Below, piece after piece: positions 1 to 7,833 of a stretch of DNA of 64,000 bases. The notes beneath the pieces were generated by a model. That model worked only from the letters and a program-made list of their open reading frames with translations, ran no database searches and was not told the DNA's origin. Positions within the stretch are counted from its first letter, which is position 1. Each line of letters opens with the position of its first letter. Source of the stretch: Blastococcus sp. CCUG 61487 (GTDB lineage: Bacteria; Actinomycetota; Actinomycetes; Mycobacteriales; Geodermatophilaceae); the NCBI RefSeq assembly GCF_005222955.1, contig NZ_LWUA01000221.1, positions 1 to 64,000 on the forward strand. Direction: 5' to 3'. Both the position numbers and the translations under genes were made by a program.

Positions 1-129
1 GAGCAGCGCCGCGCAGAGCAGGACGAGGGGCAGCCACAGGCGCCGGCCGGCGTCGCGGGACGCCCGCCGCGCGGCGACCAGGCGGGGCGAGGCCGGCTCG
101 GGGGCGCGATGGCGCGCGGGGCGGGACAC
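1..129 (-). CDS. Membrane protein, N-terminal fragment (runs off left edge)
   Basis: Only the first 43 codons are in the window. A GTG start at 129-127 is preceded by a GAGGAG ribosome-binding site about 5 nt away. The reading frame gives an Arg/Pro-rich cytoplasmic stretch of about 28 residues followed by a hydrophobic run (LWLPLVLLCAALL) that looks like the beginning of a membrane segment or signal anchor. The function cannot be judged from so little. It is transcribed leftward, downstream of the Nudix gene, with a gap of about 55 bp, so the two could share a transcript. Confidence 0.55.
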   Translation of the reverse strand, partial: MSRPARHRAPEPASPRLVAARRASRDAGRRLWLPLVLLCAALL

Positions 130-184
130 GGGGCTCCTCGGAGAAGTTCGGGCTCCGCGCCGTTGTGCCCCGCGTTCGTCCGAA

Positions 185-685
185 TTACGCGTGCGGCCGT
201 CTCCCCCGGCGTGTCGCCGGACCCTCGATCAGCACGCGCAGCCGCTCCAGCGAGGCCGCCAGGCCCGGGTGCAGCGGCACCGCGTGCAGGCCGTCCAGCG
301 GCAGCCAGGCCGCGCCGTCGCTCTCGCCGTCCAGCCGCAGGTCACCGGGCTCGATCGGACGGGCGGGCCGGGCCAGGACCGTCGTGTAGGCCCAGCCGCC
401 GTGGTCGTCGACTGACCTGTCCCCCAGGACGACGTCCTCGGGCCCGAGCCCCAGCTCCTCGCGGACCTCGCGCAGCGCGCCGACGTGCGGCTCCTCGCCG
501 GCGTGCAGCGCGCCGCCCGGCGTCCCCCAGGTGCCACCGTGGTGCGACCAGAGGGCGCGCTGCTGCAGCAGCACCTCCGGACCAGCGGCGCCGTCCCGGT
601 GCAGGAACAGCCCGGCCGCGCCCGCGCGGCCCCAGTGCTGGTGGCCCAGCGCGCACGAGGTCCACCCGTCGGTCGAGAACAGCAC
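185..685 (-). CDS. Nudix hydrolase
   Basis: The protein has 166 residues and a full Nudix box around residues 56-79: a glycine, five residues, a glutamate, seven residues, then REVREELGL. This binds Mg2+ and hydrolyses a nucleoside diphosphate linked to another moiety. The substrate (dNTP, ADP-ribose, NADH or other) cannot be read from the box. The fold before the box (GLFLHRDG...VLLQQRA, then the GGTWGTPGG loop) is typical of small MutT/Nudix proteins. The start used is GTG at 685. No convincing Shine-Dalgarno lies in front of it, so the true start may differ by a few codons. It is divergent from the MaoC gene, and a perfect hairpin lies between them. Confidence 0.85.
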   Translation of the reverse strand: MLFSTDGWTSCALGHQHWGRAGAAGLFLHRDGAAGPEVLLQQRALWSHHGGTWGTPGGALHAGEEPHVGALREVREELGLGPEDVVLGDRSVDDHGGWAYTTVLARPARPIEPGDLRLDGESDGAAWLPLDGLHAVPLHPGLAASLERLRVLIEGPATRRGRRPHA

Positions 686-755
686 GGGTACCAGTCAAGC
701 CGAGATCGGCGTCGCGCGCCGCTGTCCGGGAGCACGGACATGGTGCGGCGGAAGC

Positions 756-789
756 TCGGTCTCTGCTTCCAGGGGGAAGCAGAGACCGA
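756..789. promoter_or_regulatory. Perfect 15-bp hairpin between divergent Nudix and MaoC genes
   Basis: Positions 756-770 (TCGGTCTCTGCTTCC) are exactly complementary to 775-789, with a 4-nt AGGG loop. There is no T-tract on either strand. The hairpin lies 80 bp upstream of the MaoC start and 71 bp upstream of the Nudix start, so it sits in the shared promoter or 5' leader region rather than behind a gene. An operator or a leader-RNA structure is more plausible than a simple terminator. The role is inferred; the symmetry is directly visible. Confidence 0.55.
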
Positions 790-868
790 CTCCGGCGGAA
801 ACCCTGACGAGGGCAGCACGTAGGTTCCAGGGAAAGCACCCCACCGCTGCGCCTGACGGAGGACCTCC

Positions 869-1327
869 ATGAGCACCACCACGACCATGGCCGAGCTGGA
901 CGGGCTCGTCGGCACCGAGCTGGGCACCAGCGAGTGGTACGAGGTCACCCAGCAGCACGTGAACCTCTTCGCCGACGCGACCGGTGACCACCAGTGGATC
1001 CACGTGGACCCGGAGCGCGCCACCAAGGAGAGCCCCTTCGGCGGCCCGATCGCCCACGGCTACCTGACCCTCTCGCTGCTGGTCCCCCTGTTCGGCAGCG
1101 TGCTGCGGGTCACCGACACCGTCATGGGCGTCAACTACGGCCTGAACAAGGTCCGCTTCCCCTCCCCGGTGCCGGTGGGCTCGAAGGTGCGCCTCACCGC
1201 CACGCTCGCCAAGGTCGAGGAGATCTCCGGCGGCAAGCAGCTCACCTTCTCCTGCGTCATCGAGCGCGAGGGCGGCGACAAGCCGGTCTGCATCGCCGAG
1301 CCGGTCTACCGCTACTACGGCGGCTGA
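869..1327 (+). CDS. MaoC-family (R)-specific enoyl-CoA hydratase
   Basis: A 152-residue single hot-dog protein. The hydratase-2 signature is clear: FADATGDHQWIHVDPERA followed by PFGGPIAHGYLTLSL, giving the Asp and His of the catalytic pair around residues 37-42 and the GxxxHG turn. The family hydrates trans-2-enoyl-CoA to (R)-3-hydroxyacyl-CoA, feeding beta-oxidation, polyester or fatty-acid pathways. The length fits the one-domain subgroup, which works as a dimer. ATG start with GGAGGA about 7 nt upstream. A close paralogue lies at 38088-38549 on the other strand. A hairpin follows the stop codon, so it is probably monocistronic. Confidence 0.9.
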   Translation: MSTTTTMAELDGLVGTELGTSEWYEVTQQHVNLFADATGDHQWIHVDPERATKESPFGGPIAHGYLTLSLLVPLFGSVLRVTDTVMGVNYGLNKVRFPSPVPVGSKVRLTATLAKVEEISGGKQLTFSCVIEREGGDKPVCIAEPVYRYYGG

Positions 1328-1334
1328 CCCCCTC

Positions 1335-1362
1335 AGGGGCCAAAAGCGTGCTTTTGGCCCCT
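1335..1362. terminator. Hairpin repeat, family H copy 1
   Basis: AGGGGCCAAAAGC at 1335-1347 pairs with GCTTTTGGCCCCT at 1350-1362. It lies 8 bp after the MaoC stop and 30 bp before the next gene on the same strand. It has no T-tract, as is common for terminators in very GC-rich actinobacteria. Related hairpins occur at 26577, 28425, 30783 and 55019. Confidence 0.6.
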
Positions 1363-1392
1363 CATGGGGTGGGTGGGCCTAGCGTCGGCGGG

Positions 1393-2508
1393 GTGGAGCA
1401 CTGGGACGTCGTCGTCGTGGGCGCGGGCCCGGCCGGCTCCGCCGCGGCGCTGGCCGCCCGGCGGGCAGCGCCCGGCGCGCGGGTGCTCCTGCTCGACCGC
1501 GCCGACTTCCCGCGGGACAAGGTCTGCGGCGACGGCATCGCGCCCGAGGCGATCGACGTCCTGGCCCGGCTGGGCGTCGACGCGGCCGCGCTGACCGACG
1601 GGTTCGCCCCCGTGCCGCGGCTGCGGCTGCGCTCCCCCGGCGGCGCGGCGGTCGAGCGGCCGATGCCCCGGCCGGCGCACGTCGTCCCCCGGCAGGTGTT
1701 GGACGCCCGCATCCTGGCCGCCGCGCAGCGCGCCGGCGCGGAGCTGCGCCGCCACCAGGTGCGCCGGCTCACCGTGCAGCCGGATCGGGTCGACGTCGAC
1801 GGCGTCCTGACCGCGGACGTCGTCATCGGTGCCGACGGCGCGGAGTCCGTCGTGCGCCGCGCCCTCGGCCGCCCGCCCAACCGGCCCGACCGGATGGCCG
1901 TCGCGCTGCGCGGCTACGCCCCCGAGCTGCCCGGGCAGCGCGGCGTGCAAGTCATCGCCACGACCGAGCAGCGCTGGCCGGCCTACGCCTGGTCGTTCCC
2001 GCTCGGCGACGGCCGGGCCAACGTCGGCTACGGCGAACTGGTCTCCGGCGGCGCCAGCCGGGCGGCGCTCACCGAGGGCCTGCACCGGCTGCTGCCGGGC
2101 GTCGAGCCCGACGGGCTGCGCGCGCACCGGCTGCCGCTGTCCACCGAGCGGCCGCGCCAGCCCGACGGGCGGGTGCTGCTGGCCGGCGACGCGGCGTCGC
2201 TGATCAACCCGCTCACCGGCGAGGGCATCTTCTACGCGGTGCTCTCCGGCGCGTTGGCCGGCTCCGCCGCGGTGCACGGCCCCCAGGCCGGCCGGGCCTA
2301 CCGCACCGCGCTGCGCCGCCGGCTGGGCCGGCACCTGCGGCACTCCACGGCCGCCTCGGCGCTCAGCCGGTGGCCGCGGATCATGGACGCCGCGTTCCGC
2401 GCCGCCGCGGCCGAGCAGCGGGTGTTCGACGACGTCGTCGACCTGGGGCTGGCCGACGGCCGGCTCACCGCGCGCACGCTCGCCGCCGCGGCCCGCCACC
2501 TCCGCTGA
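1393..2508 (+). CDS. FAD-dependent geranylgeranyl-reductase-family oxidoreductase (MenJ-like)
   Basis: A 371-residue flavoprotein. The N-terminal FAD fold has VVVVGAGPAGSAAALAAR at residues 7-24. It is followed by the KVCGDGIAPEAIDVL segment characteristic of the geranylgeranyl reductase family, then IGADGAESVVRRALG, and GDAASLINPLTGEGIFYAVLSG-type residues for the second FAD contact. Family members saturate isoprenoid double bonds. In actinobacteria the best-studied one, MenJ, reduces an isoprene unit of menaquinone. No menaquinone genes are adjacent, so that substrate is an inference. GTG start at 1393 chosen because it sits just before the dinucleotide fold; the frame is open upstream but overlaps the MaoC gene. 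Confidence 0.8.
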   Translation: MEHWDVVVVGAGPAGSAAALAARRAAPGARVLLLDRADFPRDKVCGDGIAPEAIDVLARLGVDAAALTDGFAPVPRLRLRSPGGAAVERPMPRPAHVVPRQVLDARILAAAQRAGAELRRHQVRRLTVQPDRVDVDGVLTADVVIGADGAESVVRRALGRPPNRPDRMAVALRGYAPELPGQRGVQVIATTEQRWPAYAWSFPLGDGRANVGYGELVSGGASRAALTEGLHRLLPGVEPDGLRAHRLPLSTERPRQPDGRVLLAGDAASLINPLTGEGIFYAVLSGALAGSAAVHGPQAGRAYRTALRRRLGRHLRHSTAASALSRWPRIMDAAFRAAAAEQRVFDDVVDLGLADGRLTARTLAAAARHLR

Positions 2509-2529
2509 CCCACACGAGATCTGGAGCCG

Positions 2530-3171
2530 TCAGTCCGCGGGCTCGACCGGCGGCTCGACCGGCTCGGGTGGTGGCGGAGCGGGGGACGACGGCACGAGGA
2601 CGTCGGCGAAGTCCGCGGCGGTGAGCGGATCGGTGGTGAGCTCGCCGCCGGGCAGCGGTGCCTCGATCCGCTCCCCGTTGAGCTCGAGCAGCACCGCGCG
2701 GATGCCCGGCACGCTGGTGGCGGTCAGCACGATCTGCGCCACCGACCGGCGGCCGGCGACCCCGGAGGGCGCCTGGCCGGGAGCGGTGATCCGCACGGTG
2801 GCCACCCCGTCGCGCACGGAGCCCACCGACAGGCCCGCCTCCGGGGGCAGGGCGCTGGAGAGCTGCTGGTCCCGCTCGGCCGGGGTGGGGCCTTCGGCCA
2901 GCTTGTCCAGCAGCTCGGCCAGCCGCTCCCGGCGCGAGCCGCCGCTGAGCTCCCGGCCGCGGGGCACGAGCACGTCGCCCGGCGAGATCAGGTACACCCG
3001 CGAGGTGTCCGGGAGGTCGTCCGGCGGCTCCGTGGTCGCGGACGGGGCGCTGGGTTCGGCGAGGCCGTAGGGGATGTCCGACGACGGGATGGTCGACGGC
3101 GCACCACCCGTCGGGACCCCGCACCCGACGAGGAGCAGCCCCAGCGCGAGCACCACGCCCCGGCGGATCAC
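2530..3171 (-). CDS. GerMN-domain lipoprotein of the two-component operon
   Basis: A 213-residue exported lipoprotein. The N-terminus MIRRGVVLALGLLLVGC ends in a lipobox with Cys17. A Pro/Ser/Thr-rich spacer follows, then a GerMN (sporulation/germination-type) domain at about residues 55-185. The tail is Pro/Glu-rich. It is the last gene of a leftward operon with a response regulator and kinase, overlapping the kinase stop by 4 bp. The layout mirrors mtrA-mtrB-lpqB, but LpqB is much longer with a C-terminal propeller. This is a reduced GerMN-only version. A periplasmic accessory of the kinase is a reasonable inference. Confidence 0.8.
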   Translation of the reverse strand: MIRRGVVLALGLLLVGCGVPTGGAPSTIPSSDIPYGLAEPSAPSATTEPPDDLPDTSRVYLISPGDVLVPRGRELSGGSRRERLAELLDKLAEGPTPAERDQQLSSALPPEAGLSVGSVRDGVATVRITAPGQAPSGVAGRRSVAQIVLTATSVPGIRAVLLELNGERIEAPLPGGELTTDPLTAADFADVLVPSSPAPPPPEPVEPPVEPAD

Positions 3172-4541
3172 GGGTCCACCGCCGGCAGCGACAGGGAGAA
3201 GCGGGCGCCGCCACCGGGAGCGTCGGCCACCCAGGCCGCACCACCGTGCCGGGACGCCGTCTCCGCGACGATCGCCAGCCCCAGGCCGGCGCCGGGCAGC
3301 GACCGGCGCGCGGCGCCGGCTCCGCGCGCGAACCGCTCGAACACCCGCTCCCGGTCCTCGACGGGAACGCCGGGCCCGGCGTCGTCCACGGTGACGACGA
3401 CGGTGTCCTCGCGCCGGCGCACCCCCACGGCGACGGCGCCCCCGGCGTGCCGGTCGGCGTTGTCGAGCAGGTTGCGGACGGCGCGCTCCAGGCTGGTCTT
3501 GTCCCCGCGCACGATGGTCAGCTCCTCGGGGTCGGCGCTCAGGAGGTCAGCCGGCCGGCCGGTGACGGCCAGGACCTCGCGGACCAGGGCCGTCATGGGC
3601 AGCGGCCGGGCGGACTCCACCGCGGCCGCGTCGTCCAGCCGGGCCAGCTGCAGCAGGTCGTCGAGGGTACGACGGAACCGGCCCAGCTCGCCCTCGACCA
3701 GGGTCAGCGCCTGCTGCCCGCGGGGGCTGAGCTCCCCGCGGCGCGCGCCGAGCACCTCGACGCTGGTCACCAGGGTGGTCAGCGGGCTGCGCAGCTCGTG
3801 GCTCACGTCGCCGACGAAGCGCGCGTCCCGGTCGATCCGGGCCGCCAGCGCGTCCACCATGCTGTTGAAGCCACCGACGATGGCCACCAGGTCCGGGTCG
3901 TCGGTCGGGGGCAGGCGGGTGGTCAGCTCGCCGCCGGCGATGCGGGTCGCCGCCCCGGCCACCTGCTCCAGCGGCTGCACCGCCCGCCGTCCCGCCCACA
4001 CACCGAAGCCGGCGCCGGCGACGGTCGCCGCGACCGCGGCCGCGCCGAGCACCACGGACAGGGTCCGGAGCACCTCCCCCAGCTCCTGCAGCGGCGCGAC
4101 CTCGTAGTACTCGACCCCTGCCGAGTGCAGCGGGAGGCCGACCACGAGCGCGGGGCCCTCGACGGTCTCGATGAAGGCCGTGCCGGCGTCGCCACCGGTC
4201 ACGATGCCGCGCAGCTGCTCGGGGACGTCCCGGGCGCCGACGTCGAGGCTCGAGGAGTACCAGGACTCACCGCTGCGGACCACCACGTCGGCCCCGCCCG
4301 AGGGCACCAGCTCGGCCAGGAGCTGCCCGACGTCGGCGCCGGCGGTGGCCAGCCGGCTGTTGAACACGTTGGCGTCGGCGAAGGCCTGCCGGGTGAGCGA
4401 GGACTCCCGCTGGTCGAGCAGGTAGCTGCGGGCCGCGAGGAACGTCGTCGCCACCAGGACGATCGAGACGAGCAGGGTCACCGCGGCGAACCCGAGGACG
4501 ATCCGCGCCCGGAGCCCGCGCGGCCCGAGCGCGAGCCTCAC
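3168..4541 (-). CDS. Sensor histidine kinase (MtrB-like)
   Basis: A 457-residue membrane kinase. It has a transmembrane helix at about 10-35, an extracytoplasmic sensor region at about 36-160, a second helix at about 162-185, and a HAMP linker. The HisKA dimerisation helix carries the phospho-acceptor His in FVGDVSHELRSPLTTL at about residue 247. The HATPase domain has an N-box (NLLDNADRH), a G1 box (DAGPGVP) and a G2 box (GAGLGLAIV). The FVGDVSHELRSPLTT segment resembles MtrB. Translation is coupled to the regulator upstream (4-bp overlap) and to the lipoprotein downstream (4-bp overlap). Confidence 0.92.
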   Translation of the reverse strand: MRLALGPRGLRARIVLGFAAVTLLVSIVLVATTFLAARSYLLDQRESSLTRQAFADANVFNSRLATAGADVGQLLAELVPSGGADVVVRSGESWYSSSLDVGARDVPEQLRGIVTGGDAGTAFIETVEGPALVVGLPLHSAGVEYYEVAPLQELGEVLRTLSVVLGAAAVAATVAGAGFGVWAGRRAVQPLEQVAGAATRIAGGELTTRLPPTDDPDLVAIVGGFNSMVDALAARIDRDARFVGDVSHELRSPLTTLVTSVEVLGARRGELSPRGQQALTLVEGELGRFRRTLDDLLQLARLDDAAAVESARPLPMTALVREVLAVTGRPADLLSADPEELTIVRGDKTSLERAVRNLLDNADRHAGGAVAVGVRRREDTVVVTVDDAGPGVPVEDRERVFERFARGAGAARRSLPGAGLGLAIVAETASRHGGAAWVADAPGGGARFSLSLPAVDP

Positions 4542-5251
4542 TGCGGGTCCAGCCGGTAGCCCAGGCCGCGCACGGTGACGACGAGCCGAGGCGCGCTGGG
4601 GTCGGTCTCCACCTTGGTGCGCAGCCGCCGCACGTGGACGTCGACGATCCGCTCGTCGCCGAAGAACCCGTGCTCCCAGACCCGCTCGAGGAGCGCCTGC
4701 CGGCTGAACACCCGCCCGGGCGAGGCGGCGAGCTCGCAGAGCAGCCGGAACTCCGTGAGGGTGAGCGGCAGCTGGGTGGCGCCGCGGTGCACGGTGCCGC
4801 GGCCCTCGTTGAGCACCAGCGGGGCGTCCGGGTCGGAGTCGAGCACGATCTCGCCGGGGGCCGGGTCGGGGGTGCCGCTGCCGGCCCGGCGCCGCAGCGC
4901 CCGCAGCCGCGCCGTGATCACCTTGACCTCGAACGGTTTCGTCACGTAGTCATCGGCGCCGGCCTCCAGCGCCTCGACGATGTCCTGGCTGTCCGCGCGG
5001 GCGCTCACCACGATGATCGGGATGTCGTGGTCGCGGCGGACCTCGCGGATGACCGTCAGCCCGTCCATCGAGCCGAGCATGAGGTCGACGACCATCAGGT
5101 CGGGGGCGGCGACGGCGACCGCACGGAGGGCGTCCTCACCCGAGGCGGCCTCGGCGACGTCGTACCCCTCGTCCTCCAGCGCCCAGCGCAGGGCGGTCCG
5201 GATCGAGTCGTCGTCCTCGACGACCAGCAGACGCAACGCCACGGCCGCCAT
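4538..5251 (-). CDS. OmpR/PhoB-family response regulator
   Basis: A 237-residue protein with an N-terminal receiver domain and a C-terminal winged helix. The receiver has acidic residues near 13-15, phospho-acceptor Asp56 (MVVDLMLG) and Lys105 (VTKPF). The winged helix covers about residues 145-235, with LTLTEFRLLCELA and VHVRRLRTKVE typical of PhoB-type DNA binding. ATG start at 5251 chosen because the longer frame upstream encodes only low-complexity shadow sequence and overlaps the divergent STAS gene. It is the first gene of the regulator-kinase-lipoprotein operon. Confidence 0.92.
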   Translation of the reverse strand: MAAVALRLLVVEDDDSIRTALRWALEDEGYDVAEAASGEDALRAVAVAAPDLMVVDLMLGSMDGLTVIREVRRDHDIPIIVVSARADSQDIVEALEAGADDYVTKPFEVKVITARLRALRRRAGSGTPDPAPGEIVLDSDPDAPLVLNEGRGTVHRGATQLPLTLTEFRLLCELAASPGRVFSRQALLERVWEHGFFGDERIVDVHVRRLRTKVETDPSAPRLVVTVRGLGYRLDPQ

Positions 5252-5387
5252 GCTGCCACCGGCGCCGCGCGGGACTCCGGGGCGGTCGGGGCCGTCATCG
5301 AATCGCAAAGCGACGGCCGGGTGGATCGCAACCTGGCCGGGCCAGGCTGGAGCCGTACCACCCGCTGTCGTCCGAGGAGCCCGTGCC

Positions 5388-5741
5388 ATGACCGCCGCCC
5401 CCGTCCGCGCCGCCGCCCGCAGCCGGCTGGACGCCACGGGCGACCAGGTCACGATCGAGCTCGACGACGACCTGCTCGCCGACGGGCTGGCCGACGTGCG
5501 CTGGCTGCTGCACGACGCCCTGCTCGCCGGGGCGCGGCGGCTGGTGGTGGACCTGACCCGCGTCCAGAACCTCTCGAGCACGGCGGTGGCCAGCTTCCTG
5601 TGGGCGCACCGCATCTGCCGGGCCCGGGGCGGAACCGTCGTCCTCCGTGGCGCCAACCGGCGCACCCTCGACCTCCTCCGGCGCACCGGGCTGTGGCGCG
5701 TGCTGCGGCTGGAGACCCCCCGCGGAAGGAACGTGGCGTGA
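5388..5741 (+). CDS. STAS-domain protein, anti-sigma-factor-antagonist type
   Basis: A 117-residue single STAS domain. The middle stretch LVVDLTRVQNLSSTAVASFL corresponds to the SpoIIAA/RsbV segment that carries the phosphorylated serine. Serines are present there, so phospho-switching is possible. Such proteins sequester anti-sigma kinases. ATG at 5388 with GAGGAG 8 nt upstream. It is divergent from the response regulator and overlaps the next STAS gene by about one base, so the two are probably co-translated. No anti-sigma kinase gene is adjacent. Confidence 0.8.
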   Translation: MTAAPVRAAARSRLDATGDQVTIELDDDLLADGLADVRWLLHDALLAGARRLVVDLTRVQNLSSTAVASFLWAHRICRARGGTVVLRGANRRTLDLLRRTGLWRVLRLETPRGRNVA

Positions 5742-6004
5742 TGATGTCGGAGACCGTCGACCTGCGGACCGGCCTGATCCGGGCCAGCGGACACCTCACG
5801 GCGCAGGGCGCCGATCTGCTCCGCGGAACCGCCGACTCTCTCCGCGAGGGCGGCCACCGCCGCGTCGTCCTCGACCTGGCCGGAATCCGGGAGGCCGACG
5901 ACGCCGGCGTCGCCGAGCTGCACAGCCTGCGCGACCGCTTCGCCGCCGACGGCGCCGAGCTCGTCCTGCGGCACGCCACCCAGGTCACCGCCGAACCCGT
6001 CTGA
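5741..6004 (+). CDS. Second STAS-domain protein with Asp at the switch position
   Basis: An 87-residue STAS protein: VDLRTGLIRASGHLT, then RRVVLDLAGIREADDAGVAE. Aligned by eye with SpoIIAA, the usual D-S-S-G becomes D-D-A-G, so the phosphorylatable Ser appears replaced by Asp. If correct, this copy could not be regulated by serine phosphorylation. Start candidates are GTG 5738, ATG 5741 and ATG 5744, all in frame. GGAAGGA at 5724-5730 serves any of them; 5741 is used here. Confidence 0.7.
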   Translation: MMSETVDLRTGLIRASGHLTAQGADLLRGTADSLREGGHRRVVLDLAGIREADDAGVAELHSLRDRFAADGAELVLRHATQVTAEPV

Positions 6005-6010
6005 GCGTCC

Positions 6011-6051
6011 GGGCCCGACCGGCCCGGCACGGGGGTGGGCCGGTCGCGCCC
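6011..6051. terminator. Hairpin between convergent STAS and membrane-protein genes
   Basis: GGGCCCGACCGGCCC at 6011-6025 pairs with 6037-6051, with one mismatch in 15 and an 11-nt loop. It lies just after the STAS stop and 44 bp beyond the end of the convergent leftward gene, so it could serve both strands. Confidence 0.5.
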
Positions 6052-6094
6052 CGGCATCTCACCGCGGTGCCGTCACCTCACCGCAGCGCTCACC

Positions 6095-7069
6095 TCACCG
6101 CATCGCCGTCACCAGCGCGCACCGGGTGTCGCCCACCGGCTGGACGACGAAGCCGAGCTGCTCGAGCACGTCGGTGATCGCGGCGTTCATCAGCTGCTGG
6201 ACCGCGTCGTCGGCGGTGCCGCCGCGCACCTGCTGCACGCTGAGCCGGTCGTGCGGGCGCCAGCTGACCAGCAGGCCGGTGGCGTCCTGGTCGGGGACCA
6301 GGCAGACGCCGCCCTGGGAGCGGGTCGCCCCGGCGTCGTGCAGCGGCAGCCCCGCCTCCACCAGCGCGGCGGCGACCTCCACCACCAGCGTGGTCAGCGG
6401 ATCGGTGTCGGTGAGCAGCGTGTCCCACTCGGCCGGCAGCCGGTCGAGGTGCCGGCCCAGCTCGCCCAGCCAGGCCCGCTCCTCCGGCGAGGGCTTGGGG
6501 CGGACCCGGCCGTCGGCGCGGCGGACCCCGTAGACGGCGACGGCGGACAGCTCGTCGGCCAGCGCGGCCCAGTCGGCGTCGACGCGGTCGGCGAAGGGGC
6601 CGGCCAGCACCTGCGCGGACTCCCCGACCAGCCACCAGGCGGGGCCGGTCTCGGTGGCGGGGGCGGTCCGCGGGGCGGTCCTGGGGGCGCTCCGGTGCGT
6701 GGCCGCCGGGGCGGCGTTCGAGGTGGCGTCGGAGGCGGCGCGCGAGGTGGCCCGCGAAGTGGCCCGGGACCTGGCTCGCGGGGTCGCCCGCGACGTCGCC
6801 TTCGGCGCGGTGCGAACGGCGACGCCGCCCGCCCGGGCGGACCGAGGCCGTGCGGAACGCGCCTCGGGGGCCCGCTCGGGGGCCGCGCGGCGGCCGGCGG
6901 GGTGGTTGCCGGAACGCTGGGCAGCGGTCCGCTCCTGGGTCCGGGCGCCACCGCGCTCGAACTCGTAGCGGGCCGTCGAACTGGTGCCGAGGAGAACCAC
7001 GATCCCGGTGACGAACAGGAAGCCCAGCACCACCACCGTCGGCCACACCAACGTCGCGCCCATGCTCAC
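6095..7069 (-). CDS. Uncharacterised single-pass membrane protein with Ala/Arg/Thr-rich linker
   Basis: A 324-residue protein of no family I recognise. Residues 5-28 form one membrane helix (LVWPTVVVLGFLFVTGIVVLL). Residues 35-145 are a low-complexity positively charged linker with tandem Ala-Thr-Ser-Arg-like units (SRATSRATSRAAS). Residues 145-324 look folded, mixed alpha/beta, with a CLVPDQDATGLLVSWRPHD segment. The topology suggests a cytoplasmic C-terminal domain tethered to the membrane. GTG start at 7069, with GGAGGT about 9 nt upstream; an in-frame ATG two codons later is possible. The 268 bp upstream (7070-7337) hold no gene I can support. Confidence 0.6.
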   Translation of the reverse strand: MSMGATLVWPTVVVLGFLFVTGIVVLLGTSSTARYEFERGGARTQERTAAQRSGNHPAGRRAAPERAPEARSARPRSARAGGVAVRTAPKATSRATPRARSRATSRATSRAASDATSNAAPAATHRSAPRTAPRTAPATETGPAWWLVGESAQVLAGPFADRVDADWAALADELSAVAVYGVRRADGRVRPKPSPEERAWLGELGRHLDRLPAEWDTLLTDTDPLTTLVVEVAAALVEAGLPLHDAGATRSQGGVCLVPDQDATGLLVSWRPHDRLSVQQVRGGTADDAVQQLMNAAITDVLEQLGFVVQPVGDTRCALVTAMR

Positions 7070-7337
7070 GCGAGAACCACCTCCGCGCCCCTGCCGCGAC
7101 GGGGAAGTGTCGCGGACCAGTCAGACGCTAGGGCTCTCCGGGCTCGTCATCGGCACTCTGCGACCGGCCCATGACCGGCCCGTCACCTGATCGTTGTGGT
7201 GCCCCTCCCGGGCGGGTGGTGACCCTGCTCCCGGTGCACCGTCTTGTCGACAAACCGCAGCGTGACCTGCGCGGATGCGGTCACCGGGCGGTCGGTCACC
7301 TCTGCCGGCCGATCCGCGCGCGGCGTGTCGGAGGGCC

Positions 7338-7595
7338 TCAGAGGAGGTCGAGCCGCGCCATGTGCCGCCAGAGCTCCTGGTCGTCGCTGGACAGGTGGTC
7401 CCAGTCCTCGAAGCTGTTCGCGGCGTGCATCTCCCGCGCCCGGTTCTCCACCCGGGAGTCGTCCACCATCCGGGCGCGCGTCTTGAACACCGCGAGGTGC
7501 TGGATGACCGGGTTGGGGTCCTCCTGCTCCTCCTCGGAGATCTCGGCGAAGCCACCGGGGAGCTGTCGTGCATGGTCTGGCCGTGGTCGGGTCAT
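7338..7595 (-). CDS. Small acidic cytoplasmic protein
   Basis: An 85-residue soluble protein rich in Glu/Asp, predicted mostly helical, ending LWRHMARLDLL. I recognise no family. ATG at 7595 is preceded by GGAGGAGG about 4 nt upstream, a strong ribosome site. Its start overlaps the stop of the small membrane protein before it by 4 bp (ATGA), so the two form a translationally coupled pair. Confidence 0.6.
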   Translation of the reverse strand: MTRPRPDHARQLPGGFAEISEEEQEDPNPVIQHLAVFKTRARMVDDSRVENRAREMHAANSFEDWDHLSSDDQELWRHMARLDLL

Positions 7596-7783
7596 CTCGC
7601 CTCCTCCGATACAGGATCGGCAGGATCGTCGGGCCGCTTGAGGCGAGCACGGGTGACGAGGACGACGGCGGTGATGCCGAGCAGCAGACCGATCCCCTGC
7701 AGACCCGGGGAGTCGTCGGCCTCGCCGAACACGAGGGCGGCCGCTCCGAGCGCGAGGAGCAGGGCGGCGGCGAGATGGCGCAC
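7592..7783 (-). CDS. Small two-helix membrane protein
   Basis: A 63-residue protein with two predicted membrane helices, LAAALLLALGAAALVFG and GIGLLLGITAVVLVTRAR, and a charged C-terminus. GTG start at 7783 with GGAGGA 5 nt upstream. It is the first gene of a two-gene leftward unit that is divergent from the DUF2975/HTH operon, so the AT-richer region at 7826-7868 probably drives both directions. Function unknown. Confidence 0.55.
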   Translation of the reverse strand: MRHLAAALLLALGAAALVFGEADDSPGLQGIGLLLGITAVVLVTRARLKRPDDPADPVSEEAR

Positions 7784-7833
7784 GAGGTTCCTCCGTGGCT
7801 GGGCGGGTGAGGAGGACACGATCGCACAACCTA

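Noticed and set aside
2530-5251. Canonical mtrA-mtrB-lpqB operon
   Set aside because: The order fits, but the lipoprotein is only 213 residues with a GerMN domain and lacks the long C-terminal LpqB propeller, so gene symbols were not assigned.
6055-6100. Short tandem CACCTCACCGCA units as a possible CRISPR or iteron
   Set aside because: Only three units with irregular spacing, overlapping the end of a coding sequence; no spacers and no cas or rep genes.
7070-7337. Possible small gene in the 268-bp gap
   Set aside because: Open frames here are short, have no ribosome site and show antisense-like composition; I treat it as regulatory or non-coding.
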